Positions 36,265 through 46,722 of a DNA stretch of 64,000 nt are shown here, one piece after another. This DNA comes from Fidelibacterota bacterium (lineage in GTDB: Bacteria; Pseudomonadota; Alphaproteobacteria; Rhodospirillales; Rhodospirillaceae): positions 1 through 64,000 of the forward strand of contig CANJLF010000002.1 of assembly GCA_947475295.1 (NCBI GenBank), written 5' to 3'. The translations under genes were made by a program, and so were the position numbers. The number at the start of each line of letters is the position of its first letter. The first letter of the stretch is position 1. The notes under the pieces were generated by a model. The model did no database searches and was not told where the DNA came from. It worked only from the letters and a program-made list of their open reading frames with translations.

Positions 36265-37017
36265 ATGCGCGCGCCCCTGATCGGCATTACCGCCGATAGC
36301 GAAGAACCGACCAGCAGCCCAGCCGACGACGGCGGCCGCACCGGCTATTCCAAATATCCCTGGTACGCCATTCGCGAGAACTACTGCGCGGCCGTGCGCG
36401 CGGCCGGCGGCCTGCCGCTGGTACTACCGCATGAGCCGAGCTTGATCGCGCAATATGCCGATCTCTTGGACGGACTTCTGGTTTCGGGCGGGGCCTTTGA
36501 CGTGGACCCGGCGTTGTTCGGCGAAGGCGAGCGCCATCCCACAGTCATCCTCAAGGAAGGCCGCACCGATTTCGAGCTGGGCCTCACCCGCGCCATGCTG
36601 AAAGCCGACAAGCCCATCCTCGGGATTTGCGGCGGTCAGCAATTGCTCGCCGTGGCCTTGGGCGGCAGCTTGATTCAGCACATTCCCGACGAGATCAATC
36701 AGCCCCTCGCCCACGAGCAGCCCAACCCGCGTCACCAGGCCGGCCACGACGTCGCGATCCTGGAAGGCTCGCAGCTGCACCGCATCACCGGCGAAACCCT
36801 GGTGCCGGTCAACAGCGCGCACCATCAGGCGGTGAAAGACGTGCCCGCAAACATCGTCGTCGATGCCGTAGCACCCGACGGCGTCATCGAAGGCATCGAA
36901 GACCCTAGCCGCGCCTTTTGCATCGGCGTGCAGTGGCACCCGGAGTTCCACATCAGCCCCGCCGACGTGAAGCTGTTCGCAGCCTTTGTCGACGCCGCGC
37001 GTGTGCGCGCGAAATGA
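36265..37017 (+). CDS. Gamma-glutamyl-GABA hydrolase-type class I amidotransferase (PuuD-like)
   Basis: 250 residues. Catalytic Cys in GICGGQQLLAVALGG, and His–Glu in GVQWHPEFH, as in PuuD/peptidase C26. PuuD hydrolyses gamma-glutamyl-aminobutyrate in putrescine breakdown. That would connect with the polyamine module at 8620–11214, but the family has other members and the genes are 25 kb apart. ATG at 36265 follows GAGGTAAGGTG. It overlaps the pseudouridine synthase gene (ATGA at 37014). Confidence 0.87.
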   Translation: MRAPLIGITADSEEPTSSPADDGGRTGYSKYPWYAIRENYCAAVRAAGGLPLVLPHEPSLIAQYADLLDGLLVSGGAFDVDPALFGEGERHPTVILKEGRTDFELGLTRAMLKADKPILGICGGQQLLAVALGGSLIQHIPDEINQPLAHEQPNPRHQAGHDVAILEGSQLHRITGETLVPVNSAHHQAVKDVPANIVVDAVAPDGVIEGIEDPSRAFCIGVQWHPEFHISPADVKLFAAFVDAARVRAK

Positions 37018-37841
37018 AAACTGCCTCTAAAGACAGTTCCGAAAAAGGCGAGCGCATCGCCAAGGTCATGGCGCGCGCCGGACTTTGTTCGCGCCGCGAC
37101 GCCGAGAAGTGGATCGCCGCCGGGCGGGTGACGCTCAACGGCAAAATTCTTGAGACGCCCGCCGTGACCGTGCGCGACACCGACGACGTGCGCGTCGACG
37201 GCGAGCCCTTGCCAACCGCCGACCGGGCGCGGTTGTGGCGCTTCCATAAACCCAAAGGCCTCGTCACCACGCACAAAGACGAAAAAGGCCGCACGACGGT
37301 GTTCGACGTGCTGCCGCCGGATCTACCGCGCGTCGTCAGTATCGGCCGCCTCGATTTAACTTCGGAAGGTCTATTGCTGCTCACCAACGACGGCGCGCTC
37401 GCGCGCGAAATGGAACATCCGTCGCGCGGCTGGGTACGGCGCTACCGTGTCCGCGTGCACGGACGGGTCGATGCCGGGCAACTGGCGCGCCTCAAAAACG
37501 GCGTGACCGTTGACGGCGTGCGCTACGGCGCCATCGACGCCAAGCTCGAAGCCACCACGGCCGACGGCAAAGAAAAGGGTGCGGCCAAAAGCAATGTCTG
37601 GGTCACGGTCTCGCTGACCGAAGGCAAGAACCGCGAAGTCCGCAAGGTCATGGAATTCTTAGGGCTTACCGTGAACCGCCTGATCCGCACGTCTTACGGG
37701 CCTTTCCAGCTTGGCAAACTTGAGCCCGGCGTACTGGAAGAAGTGCCGCGCCAGGTGGTGCGCCAGCAGTTGGGTGCGGCCACGCCGACCGGCTTCGATA
37801 AGAAAAGACAACGGCATGAAAAAGCCGAATCCAAAGACTAA
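37014..37841 (+). CDS. RsuA/RluB-family pseudouridine synthase
   Basis: 275 residues. N-terminal S4 RNA-binding domain (RIAKVMARAGLCSRRDAEKW), then the synthase domain with the catalytic Asp in VSIGRLDLTSEGLLLLTNDG, a WRFHKPKGLVTTH motif and EGKNREVRKVMEFLGLTVNRL. It modifies rRNA (23S in RluB, 16S in RsuA); the subtype is not decided. Coupled to puuD upstream and overlapping rsmD by 26 bp. The tail is Lys-rich. Confidence 0.92.
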   Translation: MKTASKDSSEKGERIAKVMARAGLCSRRDAEKWIAAGRVTLNGKILETPAVTVRDTDDVRVDGEPLPTADRARLWRFHKPKGLVTTHKDEKGRTTVFDVLPPDLPRVVSIGRLDLTSEGLLLLTNDGALAREMEHPSRGWVRRYRVRVHGRVDAGQLARLKNGVTVDGVRYGAIDAKLEATTADGKEKGAAKSNVWVTVSLTEGKNREVRKVMEFLGLTVNRLIRTSYGPFQLGKLEPGVLEEVPRQVVRQQLGAATPTGFDKKRQRHEKAESKD

Positions 37842-38424
37842 GCCTTCAGCGAAACCGGGCGCGCTCAGAATCATCGCCGGCGCTTGGCGTGGGCGCGGCA
37901 TCGAAGTGCCGCCCGGCAACATTATCCGCCCCACCTCCGACCGCGTGCGCGAAGCGCTGTTCAACCGCCTCGCCCATGCCTTCAGCGACGAAGGCTTTCG
38001 GCTGGCCGGCGCGCGGCTTGTGGATGTCTTCGCCGGCACCGGCGCGCTGGGCCTTGAGGCCCTGTCGCGCGGCGCGGCACAGGCGGTGTTTCTGGATCGC
38101 AACCCCGACGCCATCGCGCTCATCAAGCGCAATGTCGCCAAGCTCGGCGCCGAAGATCGCGCCATGGTCATGAATGCCGACGGCGCCCACGCGCCGCGCG
38201 CCGCCGTATCGTGCGACCTGGCCTTTCTCGATCCGCCCTATGGTGAAGGCCTGGTACAGCCGGCGCTGGAAAGCCTCGCCGTTCAGGGCTGGTTGAAGCC
38301 AGGAGCGCTCGTCACCGTGGAGACCGACGCCGGTGAACCCGCGCCGGCGGCGGTGGGCTATGACTTTCTGGATCGGCGAGAATATGGCCGCGTCGCGGTG
38401 AGCATCCTGCGCTTTAAGCCTTAG
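37816..38424 (+). CDS. rsmD: 16S rRNA (guanine-966-N2)-methyltransferase RsmD
   Basis: 202 residues. SAM-binding VDVFAGTGALGLEALSRG and the catalytic FLDPPYGEG (NPPY-type) motif are clear; LRIIAGAWRGRGIEVP and IRPTSDRVREALFN are the family's N-terminal marks. It methylates G966 of 16S rRNA. The ATG at 37816 is inside the upstream gene's end. Ends convergent with the next gene, 4-bp overlap. Confidence 0.95.
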   Translation: MKKPNPKTKPSAKPGALRIIAGAWRGRGIEVPPGNIIRPTSDRVREALFNRLAHAFSDEGFRLAGARLVDVFAGTGALGLEALSRGAAQAVFLDRNPDAIALIKRNVAKLGAEDRAMVMNADGAHAPRAAVSCDLAFLDPPYGEGLVQPALESLAVQGWLKPGALVTVETDAGEPAPAAVGYDFLDRREYGRVAVSILRFKP

Positions 38425-39323
38425 CGCTCAGGTATGATATCGCCGAGCGTCGGTCCATCGAGCGGCGGCGACTCTACATCCACCGCCAGGCCGTCCTCTT
38501 TCGGCAAGTCTTGTTCCGCGACGTTGCGCTGATAGACCTTGCCCGAAACGGTGTGGATATAATCGTGGCTGGGATGCTCCTCCGGATGCGGCGCGAAGAG
38601 CCAGTCCCATTCCTCGTTATGTACGATGCTCGGCGTCGGCGGCAGGCGATAGGCCTTCAGCAGATCCGTGCGCGAGACGATCTTGTCGTCCTGCATCACG
38701 AAGCGTTCCGTGTCGGTGATGATCACGCCGATGCCCGTGGCGTCGTTGGCGATGGCTTTGCAGTGCTGCTCCATGATCTGGTAGGCAAGCTTGTCGGAAT
38801 CGAGATCGGAGAACCCGCGCGTCTGCTCGAAGTAATCGGTGAAAGGCCCCGCTAACTGGGTCAAGCAATTGCAGGAGACGATCAAGTCGGCCTCCTTTAA
38901 ATGCGGAATACGCGGCGGCGGGGCCGGAACGTGCGGACCGGGCGGATGGTTTTCCTTCATGGCCTGGAACACGCCGGTGATATCGCCGGTGAGCAGTTTG
39001 ACGTTGAAGTGCTTCTTGGCCTCGCGGCGCGCCTGGGGCATGTGGAAGATATCCACCAGATAGACGCGCTCGAACTTCTCGGCCAGCGTCTTCAAGGGCA
39101 CTTCCAGCAGCAGGCCCGATCCCAGCACCACGGCAATGCGCTGGTGCTCGCACAAGTCCGAGGCTTTGACGATGAAGTTGCGCGCCGCGCGCTGATGGCT
39201 GACCCAGGCGGAAGCGCAGCGCTTGGCCCGGAACTCCAGCGCGATCAGGCGCTTGAGGTAACCGAACTTGCGCGTGCGTTCCGGCGCGAAGGTCGTAAGG
39301 TAACGTAGGAACTCGCCGATCAT
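38421..39323 (-). CDS. Methyltransferase-like Rossmann protein, unknown
   Basis: 300 residues. IAVVLGSGLLLEVPLKTL looks like the glycine-rich SAM-binding loop, RVYLVDIFH the following acidic strand, and ADLIVSCNCLTQLAG motif IV, so a SAM-methyltransferase fold is likely. No substrate signature is recognised. It sits 12 bp downstream of mutL and may be in the pgi–mutL transcript. A non-catalytic Rossmann protein cannot be ruled out. The first 60 residues are basic and helical. Confidence 0.55.
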   Translation of the reverse strand: MIGEFLRYLTTFAPERTRKFGYLKRLIALEFRAKRCASAWVSHQRAARNFIVKASDLCEHQRIAVVLGSGLLLEVPLKTLAEKFERVYLVDIFHMPQARREAKKHFNVKLLTGDITGVFQAMKENHPPGPHVPAPPPRIPHLKEADLIVSCNCLTQLAGPFTDYFEQTRGFSDLDSDKLAYQIMEQHCKAIANDATGIGVIITDTERFVMQDDKIVSRTDLLKAYRLPPTPSIVHNEEWDWLFAPHPEEHPSHDYIHTVSGKVYQRNVAEQDLPKEDGLAVDVESPPLDGPTLGDIIPER

Positions 39324-39335
39324 ACCCCTGCCATC

Positions 39336-41156
39336 CTATCTGCGGCCAAACAGCCGCTCGATATCCTTCAGCTTTAGCTCGACATAGGTCGGACGCCCAT
39401 GATTGCATTGACCGGCGTGGGGCGTCACTTCCATTTGTCGCAGCAGCGCGTTCATTTCGGCGCCATTGAGCCGCCGTCCGGCGCGCACCGCGCCGTGGCA
39501 CGCCAAGGTGCCGCAGACGTCGCCCAAGCGGTCTTTCAGGCTCAACGCCTCATCTACGGCCGCGAGGTCGTCGGCCAGGTCCTTCACCAAGCCAACCACG
39601 TCGGTTTCACCCAGCAACGCCGGCACTTCGCGCACGACAATGGAATTGCCGCCGAAGGCTTCAAGGGTGAGGCCCAATTCCGCCAGCTCCGGCGCGCGCG
39701 CGGCGACCCGCGCCGCCGAGGCCTCGTCCAATTCGATGACTTCGGGAATCAACAATATTTGACGCGCTATGCGGCCTTCGGCGAGCGCAGCTTTCATGCG
39801 CTCATAGACCAGACGTTCGTGGGCGGCATGCTGATCGACGATCACAATACCGTCGCCAGTCTGGGCGACAATGTAGGTCTCGTGGACCTGGGCGCGGGCC
39901 ACACCAAGCGGATGCGAGCGGTAGTCGGCTTCCACCACCGGGATCGGCGTGGCGTCGGGCGCCGAGGGGGCCAGCGCGAAGAGTGAGTCGCCTTCGGCCA
40001 GGCCCTGATTCTCGTCCTCCTGCGGCGCTTGCAGCGCATAGGCGGCGCCGTAGCCGCCTTGCGAGGACGGCGGGCGGATATTCAAATTGCGGTAGCCGCC
40101 GGCTTGGAAAGATCCCAAAGCGCCGGTTGACACCGTCGTCGAAGCCCGGTGCCCGGCTTCGGCCAGGGCATGTTTCAGCGCGCCCACCATGAGCCCGCGC
40201 ACCAGACCTGAGTCGCGGAACCTCACTTCGGCTTTGGCCGGATGAACGTTCACGTCGACCTCGCGCTGGGGCAGATCGAGGAACAAAACCACGTAAGGGT
40301 GCCGGTTGGGGGCTAGAAAGTCTTGGTAGGCCGCGCGCACCGCCCCCGCCAGCAGGCGGTCGCGCACCGGGCGGTCGTTGACAAACAGATACTGGGCCAG
40401 CGCATTGCCGCGGTTGAACGTGGGCACGCCGATGTAACCGTAGAGCTTGATGCCTTCCCGCTCCGCCGCCACGGGCACGGCATTGGCAGCGAAGTCCTTG
40501 CCGAGAATGACCGCGAGGCGCTCCAGATGCGCGTCGAACAAGTCACCCTGCGTCAAGCCGGCGGGCAGATTCAAACGCTGCTTGCCGTCGGCGGTAATCG
40601 TAAAAGAGATGTCGGGGTGCGCCATGGCCAGGCGCTCGATGGCATCGACCGCATAGGACAACTCGGTTTGCGCCGACTTCAGGAACTTAAGCCGCGCCGG
40701 CGTGGCGAAGAAAATATCGCGCACTTCGATGCGTGTGCCGCGCGGATGGGGTGCAGGCACCGGGCCGTCTTTGCGCCCGCCGGCCACCACCACGTACCAG
40801 CCGGAGTCCGCGCCGGCGATGCGGCTGGTGACCGTGAGCCGCGCCACCGACCCGATGGCGGGTAAAGCCTCACCGCGAAACCCGAGGTAACTGATGTCCA
40901 AAAGATCGTCGTTGGGCAGCTTGGAGGTCGCATGGCGGTCCACCGCCACCATCAACTCCTGCGAGGTCATGCCGCAGCCGTTGTCGGTCACGACGATGAG
41001 GGACCGGCCGCCGTCGTTGAGCACAATGTCGATACGCGTGGCCTGGGCGTCGATGGCGTTCTCGACCAGCTCTTTCAAGGCTGACGCCGGGCGCTCCACC
41101 ACCTCGCCAGCGGCGATCTGATTGACGAGATTGGGCGGCAGCAGGCGGATGGTCAT
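39336..41156 (-). CDS. mutL: DNA mismatch repair protein MutL
   Basis: 606 residues. GHKL ATPase: [24 protein letters not shown] spans motif I, then DNGCGM, and [14 protein letters not shown]. The C-terminal half has the endonuclease motif [14 protein letters not shown] (DQHA-x2-E-x4-E), ACHGAVRAG and a [11 protein letters not shown] segment, so this is an endonuclease-type MutL, as in bacteria without MutH. ATG overlaps the pgi stop (41153–41156). The linker around residues 340–400 is variable. Confidence 0.96.
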   Translation of the reverse strand: MTIRLLPPNLVNQIAAGEVVERPASALKELVENAIDAQATRIDIVLNDGGRSLIVVTDNGCGMTSQELMVAVDRHATSKLPNDDLLDISYLGFRGEALPAIGSVARLTVTSRIAGADSGWYVVVAGGRKDGPVPAPHPRGTRIEVRDIFFATPARLKFLKSAQTELSYAVDAIERLAMAHPDISFTITADGKQRLNLPAGLTQGDLFDAHLERLAVILGKDFAANAVPVAAEREGIKLYGYIGVPTFNRGNALAQYLFVNDRPVRDRLLAGAVRAAYQDFLAPNRHPYVVLFLDLPQREVDVNVHPAKAEVRFRDSGLVRGLMVGALKHALAEAGHRASTTVSTGALGSFQAGGYRNLNIRPPSSQGGYGAAYALQAPQEDENQGLAEGDSLFALAPSAPDATPIPVVEADYRSHPLGVARAQVHETYIVAQTGDGIVIVDQHAAHERLVYERMKAALAEGRIARQILLIPEVIELDEASAARVAARAPELAELGLTLEAFGGNSIVVREVPALLGETDVVGLVKDLADDLAAVDEALSLKDRLGDVCGTLACHGAVRAGRRLNGAEMNALLRQMEVTPHAGQCNHGRPTYVELKLKDIERLFGRR

Positions 41157-42748
41157 GCCCCCCCCGCTTTCGTGCCACTCTTGGCCTTGAGATAAGCCGC
41201 GATCAAGCCGTTGGTCGAACTGTCGCGGCCTTTCAGCGCCCCGCCCGTTAAGGCCGGCTGCAAAGACTTGGCTAATTCCTTACCCAATTCCACGCCCCAC
41301 TGATCGAAGGAATTGATGCCCCATACCAGCCCTTGAACAAAAACCTTATGCTCATACAAAGCCATGAGCATCCCCAAGGCATAGGGCGATAGTTCCTCCA
41401 ATAACAGCGTGGTCGACGAACGGTTGCCTGAAAAACGGCGGTGCGGCGGCAAATTCGCATCGGTTCTTCCGATCATCAGGGCTTCGGCCTGGGCGAACAT
41501 ATTGGCCAAAAGCAGGTCACGGCTGGGTTTTAACGCGCCGATAAAATCACAAGGGATGTGGCGTGGACTCTGATGCAGAAGCTGGAAGAAGGAGTGCTGG
41601 CTGTCGGAGCCGCCGCCGCCGAAGACAATCGGGCCGGTTTCTCCCGCGACCGGCGTACCGTCGGTCATCACGCCCTTGCCGTTGCTTTCCATGTCAAGCT
41701 GCTGCAGATGAAACGGTAGCAACCGCAAGCGATGATCGTAAGGCAGGATGGCCACGGCGGGGCTGTCGAGAAAGTCCGCGTGCCACACACCGATCATGGC
41801 CAGGATCACCGGCAGATTTTGATCCAGCGATGAGGTTTCGAAATGCCTGTCCATGGCCTCGGCGCCGGCCAGGAACTGATCGAACGCTTCGGGCCCGCAG
41901 GCGATGGTCAACGCAAGGCCGATGGCCGACCACACCGAATAGCGCCCGCCCACCCAGTCCCACATCGGAAACACGTTGTCTTTGGGAATGCCGAAGGCCG
42001 CGGCCGCGTCCAGATTGGTGGAAATGGCGGCGAAGTGTTTGCCGACGGCAGACTCACCTAGTTTATCCACCAGCCAGGTTCTTGCTGCCCCGGCATTAAA
42101 CATGGTCTCGGCGGTGGTGAAAGTTTTGGAGGCAACAATGAACAGCGTCGCTGCCGGATTGAGCGCCGCCAGCGCATCGTCGAGCTGCGCGCGGTCGGGA
42201 TTGGAGATAAAGGCCACCGACAAATCGGCCTGCTGAAAATCCCTCAACGCCTCGGCCACGAACATCGGACCTAAGTGCGACCCCCCGATGCCAATGTTGA
42301 CGATGTGGCGAATGGGTTTGCCCGTCGCACCCAACCATCCGCCCGTCCGCACCTGCCGCGCAAAGGCATTGATGCGCTCGCGGACGCTGCGCACCTCTGG
42401 CATGACGTCGATACCGTCGACCATCATTGGACGCTGGGCGCGATTGCGCAGCGCTACATGCAACACGGCACGGTCTTCGGTGGTGTTGATATGCGCGCCG
42501 GCGAACATGGCGGCGCGCCCCGCCTCGACGTCGCGCGCCCGCGCGAGTTCCATAAGCAGTCCCATGGTCTCAGCCGTGACGCGATTTTTGGAATAATCGG
42601 CCAGCAGCGGGCCCAGCGTGAACGAAAACCGCGCGAAACGGTCAGGATCGCCGGCAAACAGATCGCGCAGGTGAGCCTCGCGCAGCGCGCTTGCGTGCGT
42701 TTCCAGCGCGGCCCAGGCAGGCAGCGTCGTCAGCGGGTGTCCGGTCAT
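41153..42748 (-). CDS. pgi: Glucose-6-phosphate isomerase
   Basis: 531 residues, class I PGI. Active-site stretches: [60 protein letters not shown] and the [14 protein letters not shown] end motif. Interconverts glucose-6-P and fructose-6-P in the cytosol. Coupled to mutL downstream by a 4-bp overlap, an odd functional pairing but a plausible transcript. ATG at 42748; the 192-bp region upstream to the M16 gene holds no gene. Confidence 0.96.
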   Translation of the reverse strand: MTGHPLTTLPAWAALETHASALREAHLRDLFAGDPDRFARFSFTLGPLLADYSKNRVTAETMGLLMELARARDVEAGRAAMFAGAHINTTEDRAVLHVALRNRAQRPMMVDGIDVMPEVRSVRERINAFARQVRTGGWLGATGKPIRHIVNIGIGGSHLGPMFVAEALRDFQQADLSVAFISNPDRAQLDDALAALNPAATLFIVASKTFTTAETMFNAGAARTWLVDKLGESAVGKHFAAISTNLDAAAAFGIPKDNVFPMWDWVGGRYSVWSAIGLALTIACGPEAFDQFLAGAEAMDRHFETSSLDQNLPVILAMIGVWHADFLDSPAVAILPYDHRLRLLPFHLQQLDMESNGKGVMTDGTPVAGETGPIVFGGGGSDSQHSFFQLLHQSPRHIPCDFIGALKPSRDLLLANMFAQAEALMIGRTDANLPPHRRFSGNRSSTTLLLEELSPYALGMLMALYEHKVFVQGLVWGINSFDQWGVELGKELAKSLQPALTGGALKGRDSSTNGLIAAYLKAKSGTKAGGA

Positions 42749-42940
42749 GGTTTAGACGTGGGCGCGCGTGTCATGAATGGGCGCCACCATATCAACCCAT
42801 AGTGCCCAAGCCAAACCCTTGAATAGCCGGACCACGCAGAATCAAGGGCTTATGGCCAGTCGGGCGGCGTCAAAGGGCCGGAATGCGCGTAGTTCGCGCG
42901 CGGTTCCCGCCCAAAACAGCCCTTACGGGTTTTAGAGAGT

Positions 42941-44272
42941 TTACCTTTTTGCGGGCGGCGCCTTCGGTGCCGCGCCGACCACCACCACCGTCAGGCCCTC
43001 CGGATCATAGAGACGTTTTGCCACACGCTTGGCGTCGGCCAGGGTCACGGATTCGATCAGGCTGTTGCGCTTATCGATGTAATCGAGACCAAGTTTGTCC
43101 TTTTGCACCGAGAGTAGAATGTCAGCGATGCTGCCGGTCGAGGTAAAGCGCAGTGGCCAAGCGCCGGTGAGGTATTGTTTGGCGTCGTCGAGTTCTTTTT
43201 GAGTCGGCCCCTCATCGCGCATCTTTTTCCATTCGTCGCGCATGATGGCAATACTGGTTTCGGCCTGATCGGATCGCGTGCCAACGTAGCCCAACATGTA
43301 CGAGCCGTAGTCAAAGGGCGATACAGCCGAGGCTACCGAGTAGGCCAGCCCGCGTTTCTCGCGCACCTCGTTCATCAAGCGCGAGGAAAAACTGCCACCG
43401 CCAAAGATATAGTCATCGACAATCTCGATGTACCAATCAGGATCGTTGCGCAAGATTCCCTTCTGCGCCATGTAGACGATACTTTGCGACAACGGCTTCT
43501 CGACGCGGATCGTCTTGCCTTTAGCCGGAGGTGTCACCTGCGGCAAGGCAACATTAATCCCGGTCGTCGCTGGCAGTTCGCCAAAGAGCTGGTCGATAGC
43601 CTTACCAAGGTCCGCGGGCGTAATGTCGCCGGAAGCAGACACCAAAAGACGGTCGCGCGCGAAGGTGCGCTTCACCCAAGCCCGCAGATCATCGGTGGTG
43701 ATGGCGGCAATGGTCGCCTGCGTGCCGTCGTCGTCGCGGGCGTAAGGATGACCGGCAAAAATCGCTTCCATCAAAGTCCGGCGCGCAATGTAGCTCGGGT
43801 CCTCCTGGTTGGAGGCGATACCGACCTGTATCTGGCGGCGAATGCGTTCCACCGGCTCGGCGTCGAAACGTGGCTTGGTCAGGGCAAGGTGCATCAACTC
43901 CAAGGCTTTGGAAGCATTGGGCGTCGTGGTGAGAAGATTTCCGCGGATCATGTCGCGCTCGTCGCCAAAGCGCAGCGTAATCGCGCGATCCTGGAGCTCC
44001 GACTGAAAGGCAAAGGAATCGAGATCCCCGGCCCCCTCATCTAACAGCGAGGTCGCCAGGCCCGACAAGCCGAGTTTGGCCGCCGGATCGAGCGCCGAGC
44101 CGCCGCGGAAACCGAAAGTAATGGCGATGATCGGCGTTGCATGGTCTTCGGCAAGATAGGCGGTAATACCGCCCGGGCTTTTGACTTCCTTCACGGTGAT
44201 GGCAAGCGCCGGCACCATGGCCGCCAAAAGCAAGCCAACGGCGCAGACAGACGTGCGGATAAAGGCGATCAT
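42941..44272 (-). CDS. M16-family peptidase, zinc-ligand-lacking partner
   Basis: 443 residues. Signal peptide (SVCAVGLLLAAMVPALA). The M16 fold is seen in GLSGLATSLLDEGAGDL, SASGDITPADLGKAIDQLF and RLMNEVREKRGLAYSVASAV, but the position of the HxxEH zinc motif reads without the His and Glu ligands, so it is probably the inactive half of a heterodimer. Its ATG overlaps the stop of the active M16 gene just upstream. Acts in the periplasm. The two together are the usual pair. Confidence 0.88.
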   Translation of the reverse strand: MIAFIRTSVCAVGLLLAAMVPALAITVKEVKSPGGITAYLAEDHATPIIAITFGFRGGSALDPAAKLGLSGLATSLLDEGAGDLDSFAFQSELQDRAITLRFGDERDMIRGNLLTTTPNASKALELMHLALTKPRFDAEPVERIRRQIQVGIASNQEDPSYIARRTLMEAIFAGHPYARDDDGTQATIAAITTDDLRAWVKRTFARDRLLVSASGDITPADLGKAIDQLFGELPATTGINVALPQVTPPAKGKTIRVEKPLSQSIVYMAQKGILRNDPDWYIEIVDDYIFGGGSFSSRLMNEVREKRGLAYSVASAVSPFDYGSYMLGYVGTRSDQAETSIAIMRDEWKKMRDEGPTQKELDDAKQYLTGAWPLRFTSTGSIADILLSVQKDKLGLDYIDKRNSLIESVTLADAKRVAKRLYDPEGLTVVVVGAAPKAPPAKR

Positions 44273-45654
44273 GGCTTTGCTCCGCCGGCAGCTGGGCGCC
44301 CAGGGGCGGCGGCGCGCGCGGCCGGCGGAAGCAGAACACCGGTCGCCCACGAATATTGGGTGAATAATTTGCGGGCGGCGCTGCGCACCTGCTCGGTTGT
44401 GACTTTGCCGATTTCGTCGGGCCAATTTTCAATATCTTCGAGGGTTTCGCCCACGGCCAACGCCGCGCCGACGGCGCGCGCCGCTGACATGGGCGAATCC
44501 TTGGCGAACGCCAGCCCCGCCAGCATACGCCGCTTCGCCTGGACGACATCGGCATCGGTAATGCCATCCTTCAACGTCGCATCCATGGCTTTGGTAAAAG
44601 CCTCTTCCGCCTGCTCGGGCGTCACGCCCGGCGACGGCGTCATGGACAGATAGAAGGTGCCGTAAGAGATCGCATCCGCGTCGTAGCTCGCACCGAAGGA
44701 CGCCACAACTTTCTGCTCAATGACGAGCGTGCGGTAGAGCTTGGCGGTAGAACCGCCGCCGATCATCTCGGCGAACAGTTCCAAGGCATGCACGTCGGTC
44801 CGGTCGCCAACATTATAACTGGGCGCGATGATTTCGCGCATCCACTCTGGCTGGCTGACACGTTCGTCGCGCAGAACAACCCGGGTCTCGGCCCGGGGAT
44901 CAAGGAACGTGGAACGGGCGCGCGGCTTATAGTCGCCACTCTTTGGAATTGCACCGTAATATTTTTCGGCAAGCGGCTTGAGCTTATCCATCGTGATGTC
45001 GCCAGCCACCACCAGGATGGCGTTATGCGGCGCATAAGCGGCGTGATAGACGTTGAAGGCGTCCTCGCGCGTGAGGCCGTGCATCTCCGCCTCCCAACCG
45101 ATGATGGGCACGCTGTAATGATTGGTCATCCATAGACCGGCATTGAGGCGTTCAAAAAGCAAGGCGCTTGGCACGTTGTCAGTGCTCATGCGCCGCTCCT
45201 CGATGATCACCTCGCGCTCGGTGTCGACTTCCTTTTTGTCGAGCACGAGGTTGCGCATGCGGTCGGCTTCGATATCCATCATTAGCGGCAGGCGGTCGAC
45301 GGCGATGTTTTGGTAATAGCCGGTGTAATCCTGCGATGTGAAGGCATTCTGGTCGCCGCCGTTCTTCGCGACGATGTCGTTAATGGCGCCACCGGGATAC
45401 TTGGGCGTGCCTTTGAACATCAGGTGTTCGAGGAAGTGGGCGATGCCGGACTTGCCGGGGGTCTCATCGGCGGCGCCAATCCGGTACCAGACCATGTGGC
45501 GAACAACCGGGGCCCGGTGATTAGGGATGAGGACGACCTGCATGCCGTTGGCGAGCATAAAGGACTCAGCGCCGTATACAGCGGCATTGGCCTCGGCCGC
45601 CATGACGCCCGCGGTCGCGAACATCAGTGTCAGCCCCAAAACAAAACGACGCAC
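44269..45654 (-). CDS. M16-family zinc peptidase (active subunit)
   Basis: 461 residues. Signal peptide near the start (FVLGLTLMFATAGVMA). The inverted zinc motif HFLEHLMFKG is intact and the downstream Glu (VIIEERRMSTDN) is present. The GTG start at 45654 follows GGGAGG with a good gap; the frame to 45765 is only an extension. Likely a periplasmic zinc protease, with the next gene its inactive partner. The pair commonly lies in the ileS–lspA–DUF3035 neighbourhood in Alphaproteobacteria, as here. Confidence 0.93.
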   Translation of the reverse strand: MRRFVLGLTLMFATAGVMAAEANAAVYGAESFMLANGMQVVLIPNHRAPVVRHMVWYRIGAADETPGKSGIAHFLEHLMFKGTPKYPGGAINDIVAKNGGDQNAFTSQDYTGYYQNIAVDRLPLMMDIEADRMRNLVLDKKEVDTEREVIIEERRMSTDNVPSALLFERLNAGLWMTNHYSVPIIGWEAEMHGLTREDAFNVYHAAYAPHNAILVVAGDITMDKLKPLAEKYYGAIPKSGDYKPRARSTFLDPRAETRVVLRDERVSQPEWMREIIAPSYNVGDRTDVHALELFAEMIGGGSTAKLYRTLVIEQKVVASFGASYDADAISYGTFYLSMTPSPGVTPEQAEEAFTKAMDATLKDGITDADVVQAKRRMLAGLAFAKDSPMSAARAVGAALAVGETLEDIENWPDEIGKVTTEQVRSAARKLFTQYSWATGVLLPPAARAAAPGRPAAGGAKP

Positions 45655-45840
45655 GCGGACCTCCCGGATTGAAATCAAAGGCGCCTCATACCGAGGATGC
45701 GGCGGCCCGTAAGACAGGTCAATGCCAACCCGGGTCGTTGGTTGCCTAAACCCCTCCCGAAACATGAAAATCGTGTCATTTCACCGGTCCCTTGTAACGG
45801 CTGTTGCGCTAGTCTGTAGGTCGGCAAAGGAGCATGGGTC

Positions 45841-46722
45841 ATGAAATTTCCGGTGTTTCAAACCACCCTGGATGCACTCCGCTTTTGCTGGCAGGAACGC
45901 AGGCTCGCGGTCCGCTTCGGAACGCTGCCGCTCATCATCGGCTTTATCCTGAGTTTTGCCGGTCAGGCGGTGATGGGCATATCGGCGCTTACCCCAGAAG
46001 CGGCCCCGAGCAACATGAGCCTGGTGTCCATAACGCTCACAATCAACACTCTGCAGATGGTTATTTATGCGCCTCTCGGCGTGACGTGGCTGCGGCTGAC
46101 GGTCTTGGGTGAGGCGGCAGCGCACAGCCGCCCAATATTCACCTTCGGGCACGCGGAGCGCCAATTCTTCCGCTGGCAGGTGCTGTGCTTTTTTGCGGCC
46201 GTGGGGACCGTCGCCGTCGGCTCGGCGATCACAGCGGCCATCTTCATGTTCTTGGAAGATCGGGGCGACATCTTGAGCACGCCGACGCGTTTTGTCGTTG
46301 GTGCGGTTGGCGTTGCATGGACTTGCTTTTGGCTCATCGCCGTTTTCCTCGGCATCATGCGCATCACGATGATCTTGGTGCTCGCGGCGTTGGATCAACC
46401 CGTAAACTTCAAGGCAGCCTGGGCCTCGACCAAAGAATTGGCGTGGCGACTGCTGGGCGCCACAGGCCTGCTTGTTCTCGTGAGCGTGGCGATAAACTTG
46501 GGCTTCCAGCTTCTAGGCGCGATTCTGGGGGCGATTTTTACCCCAGGAATGGGCAATAGGATGGGGCCAGTCAGTGCAATCGTATTGGTCTTCGGCGGCA
46601 GCGTAACCAGCCTGGTGCTTTGGCTGACGGCCGCGAGCTTATACGGGATCGTTCATAAGATGATGGTCGCGCGCGATGCCGCTACTGGAACGCTTTCCGA
46701 AGGCGAACCTGTAACGTCCTAG
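45841..46722 (+). CDS. Polytopic membrane protein, unknown
   Basis: 293 residues with about six transmembrane helices (PLIIGFILSFAGQAVMG; TLQMVIYAPLGVTWL; LCFFAAVGTVAVGSAITAA; FWLIAVFLGIMRITMILV; TGLLVLVSVAINLGF; SLVLWLTAASLYGIV). No catalytic or transport signature. It is inserted on the opposite strand inside an otherwise minus-strand housekeeping run, and its end overlaps the DUF3035 gene by 4 bp. Function cannot be assigned. Confidence 0.7.
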   Translation: MKFPVFQTTLDALRFCWQERRLAVRFGTLPLIIGFILSFAGQAVMGISALTPEAAPSNMSLVSITLTINTLQMVIYAPLGVTWLRLTVLGEAAAHSRPIFTFGHAERQFFRWQVLCFFAAVGTVAVGSAITAAIFMFLEDRGDILSTPTRFVVGAVGVAWTCFWLIAVFLGIMRITMILVLAALDQPVNFKAAWASTKELAWRLLGATGLLVLVSVAINLGFQLLGAILGAIFTPGMGNRMGPVSAIVLVFGGSVTSLVLWLTAASLYGIVHKMMVARDAATGTLSEGEPVTS

